6,947 nucleotides of DNA, from positions 1 to 6,947 of the forward strand of contig QMNP01000078.1 of NCBI GenBank assembly GCA_003647825.1, given 5' to 3'. Below the pieces are notes generated by a model. It did no database searches. It had not been told where the DNA came from and saw nothing but the letters and a program-made list of their open reading frames with translations. The DNA comes from Candidatus Cloacimonadota bacterium. GTDB taxonomy: Bacteria > Cloacimonadota > Cloacimonadia > Cloacimonadales > TCS61. A program made the position numbers and the translations under genes. This document shows positions 5,419 through 6,947 of the stretch, piece by piece. Within the stretch, counting starts at the first letter, position 1; each line of letters opens with the position of its first letter.

Positions 5419-6792
5419 CTACATCCGACCAGTATATTTTTGCATTTCCTGTTTTATTAAAATGAAATCGTAATAGGCTGAGACCAGCTGCATTTCAGTG
5501 CCGAACAACATAGTTTCTGCATCCAGAAGTTCACTATTGGTCACTAATCCCTGTTTGAAGAGATCACCCATAATCGTATGATTTTCTCGAGCAAATTCCA
5601 AAGCGATCTTATTGTCTTCCACAACTCGAGCCCTGGTTACCAATCGATTGAAAACATTTCGAGCTGCAACCAGATAATTTTCCTGCATTGCTTCCGTTTC
5701 GTATTTTGCTTTCTTCACATCATATTTTGTTTTTACCAGATTTGTATAATTAGTGCCACTGGTGAAAATTGGCCAGGAAAGAACAGCGGCCAGGTTCCAG
5801 TTGTTCTCACCATCAAAATTGAATTTATCATCATTTTCTATCTGGTAAGAAAACTGCATATTGAAGTCAGGTAAAAACTCACCTTTTGCCATCAACAGAT
5901 TTTTCTTCATCATTTTGTTCATTAGCTCTAAAGAAAGTAAAGTAGGGCTGGAAGAATTTACCTCCTGCAGGAATTCATCTGCGGCTCTGGTCAGTTCAGT
6001 TTGATTATAATTAGCATAAGTAATTATTTCAGCTTCATAATCCTTCACATCAATTTTTTGTGGTTTTTGACTCTCGCTTACACCTAACAGATTTTGCCAG
6101 AAACTGAACATTTCGCTAATTCCGTTCTCCAATTCTATAATTGAAGTTTCATCATTCTTCATCTTAACCTGCCACTGCAGAACATCCGATTTTTTAGCTG
6201 TTCCTACATCATACTTTTTCAATGCCATTTCCAGATGAGAGAGTGTGGAATTCAAACTTTTCTCTGCCAGAGTTTTCATGTCCTGTAATTTAAGAATTCC
6301 CAGATAAGTGGAAGCGACCGAATAGGAAATATCTTTGCTTTTGTTATCGAAAGCCAACTCAGCCTGCTGCTTTGCCAACTCTGCCATCTGATATCCCAGG
6401 ATCACCTTACCGCCATTGAAAACAGGTTGCTGGATTACAAAACTATTCTGAAAAGATGTTTTGTAAAAACCTCCACTCATTGTACCAGCAGATAAAGGAA
6501 GATAATTCCCCGTAGGAGTTCCAGTTATATCCACAGTTGGAATCATCGCAATTTCATTTGCATCATCAAAAGTCTCATCATCGATACGAACCATAGTGGA
6601 GTTGAAAGAAGCTTTGGGCAAGAAATTGGTGAAAGCATTTTTTACTGCCCAATCTGCAGATTGCAAATCGCTTTTTTCTGCCAGCAATTCTTTGTTGTTT
6701 TTCTTTGCCAGCTCGATGCTCTCTTCCAATGTTATTGAATTCAGTAATAATATTGGAATAAACAGCATCAATAAAATTAAATTTCTCCTCAT
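5419..6792 (-). CDS. TolC-family outer-membrane efflux channel
   Basis: A 457-residue outer-membrane efflux protein, a typical TolC/OEP length, forming the trimeric exit duct for the pump. Residues 1 to about 19 are a signal peptide (MRRNLILLMLFIPILLLNS) with no lipobox Cys, so it is not a NodT-type lipoprotein. The internal duplication of the family is visible. Repeat 1 starts ITLEESIELAKKNNKELL (20-37) and contains LPKASF (58-63) and QQPVFNGGK (121-129). Repeat 2 has SPTLLSLEL (282-290), FLPDFNMQFSY (306-316) and SWPIFTSGTNY (339-349). Long periplasmic helices follow each half, with KKYDVGTAKKSDVLQWQVK (192-210) and the equivalent LFKQGLVTNSELLDAETML (411-429). It is the first gene of the operon. 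AGAGGT lies 8 bases before the ATG. Upstream, about 50 AT-rich bases separate the gene from a palindromic repeat; no clear -35/-10 pair stands out there, so the promoter is unassigned. Confidence 0.93.
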   Translation of the reverse strand: MRRNLILLMLFIPILLLNSITLEESIELAKKNNKELLAEKSDLQSADWAVKNAFTNFLPKASFNSTMVRIDDETFDDANEIAMIPTVDITGTPTGNYLPLSAGTMSGGFYKTSFQNSFVIQQPVFNGGKVILGYQMAELAKQQAELAFDNKSKDISYSVASTYLGILKLQDMKTLAEKSLNSTLSHLEMALKKYDVGTAKKSDVLQWQVKMKNDETSIIELENGISEMFSFWQNLLGVSESQKPQKIDVKDYEAEIITYANYNQTELTRAADEFLQEVNSSSPTLLSLELMNKMMKKNLLMAKGEFLPDFNMQFSYQIENDDKFNFDGENNWNLAAVLSWPIFTSGTNYTNLVKTKYDVKKAKYETEAMQENYLVAARNVFNRLVTRARVVEDNKIALEFARENHTIMGDLFKQGLVTNSELLDAETMLFGTEMQLVSAYYDFILIKQEMQKYTGRM

Positions 6793-6844
6793 GTTTTTTT
6801 ACCTCTTTATCTTTATATTCATATAGCCTTCTGCATAATACAAA

Positions 6845-6947
6845 CTTTGTCTTTGCGAAGCATCTATCAGAGAGTTTCTGCTGAAGCAATCTATATTGCT
6901 AATTGATTACTATTTATAGAGATTGCTTCGTAAGCAACAGCGAGAAG
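6845..6947. repeat. Degenerate palindromic intergenic element upstream of the operon (runs off the window)
   Basis: The core is a perfect 10-base inverted repeat, GAAGCAATCT (6883-6892) and AGATTGCTTC (6920-6929), around a 27-base AT-rich centre. Flanks look like decayed outer arms: TTTGTCTTTGCGAAGCAT on the left and GTAAGCAACAGCGAGAAG on the right. From memory this is the form of the common element (T)CATTGCGAGN...GAAGCAATC...GATTGCTTC...CTCGCAATGA found dispersed in many bacterial genomes. The right end is cut by the window edge. Lying directly 5' of the operon, it could insulate from upstream transcription or shape the leader RNA, depending on where the promoter is. Confidence 0.6.

Noticed and set aside
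1122..6792. A heavy-metal (Cus-type) efflux system
   Set aside because: The pump's TM4 motif (VDNSIVVIEN) is of the HAE/SwrC type, not the CusA type; Met clusters alone are not enough to assign metal substrates.
6793..6844. Promoter for the efflux operon (TATAT/ATATA motif at 6814-6825)
   Set aside because: The stretch is AT-rich enough to give many weak -10-like hexamers, and no convincing -35 partner stands at normal spacing, so no promoter is called.
6578..6889. 103-residue minus-strand ORF overlapping the start of the channel gene in another frame
   Set aside because: It starts inside the palindromic element, has no ribosome site at its ATG, and overlaps the well-supported TolC-family coding frame; its composition is not protein-like.
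1..6947. CRISPR array, tRNA, rRNA or insertion-sequence genes
   Set aside because: No regularly spaced direct repeats, cloverleaf-like segments, rRNA motifs or transposase-like frames were seen on either strand.

Overview
The window is AT-rich bacterial DNA. It is dominated by one three-gene operon on the minus strand for a tripartite RND efflux system, which implies a Gram-negative cell with an outer membrane. The closest overall resemblance, judged from memory, is to uncultured FCB-group lineages such as Cloacimonadota: Lys/Glu/Ile-rich proteins, spacers full of small palindromic repeats, and an AcrB-like pump of the 'VDN...VNN' type. This taxonomic guess is inference only.

Layout, left to right. 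Positions 3-170 hold the 3' end of an unrecognised plus-strand gene. A second plus-strand gene follows within about 40 bases and ends at 844. It encodes a membrane-anchored or secreted protein of about 210 residues that belongs to an uncharacterised conserved family. A 28-codon ORF (837-923) overlaps its stop codon and has a very good ribosome binding site, but the second half of that ORF looks like a degenerate hairpin repeat. The convergent spacer (845-1121) also carries a two-copy palindromic repeat that folds into a plausible plus-strand terminator (974-1030), and a small hairpin just past the end of the minus-strand operon.

The operon is transcribed right to left: outer-membrane channel (TolC family, 6792-5419), periplasmic adaptor lipoprotein (5349-4342), inner-membrane RND pump (4208-1122). 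Together they would form a continuous conduit from the inner membrane and periplasm to the outside, driven by the proton gradient. The spacer between adaptor and pump (4209-4341) holds a REP-like hairpin and a short purine-rich tandem repeat. The region upstream of the operon (from about 6845 to the window end) is filled by a larger palindromic element of the 'GAAGCAATC...GATTGCTTC' type. No regulator gene lies in the window, so the inducer and substrate cannot be read from context.

I see no sign of a novel multi-gene system. The less ordinary points are the uncharacterised plus-strand protein, the several different repeat types packed into the short spacers, the missing canonical Lys and second Asp of the pump's proton relay, and Met clusters in both pump and adaptor.
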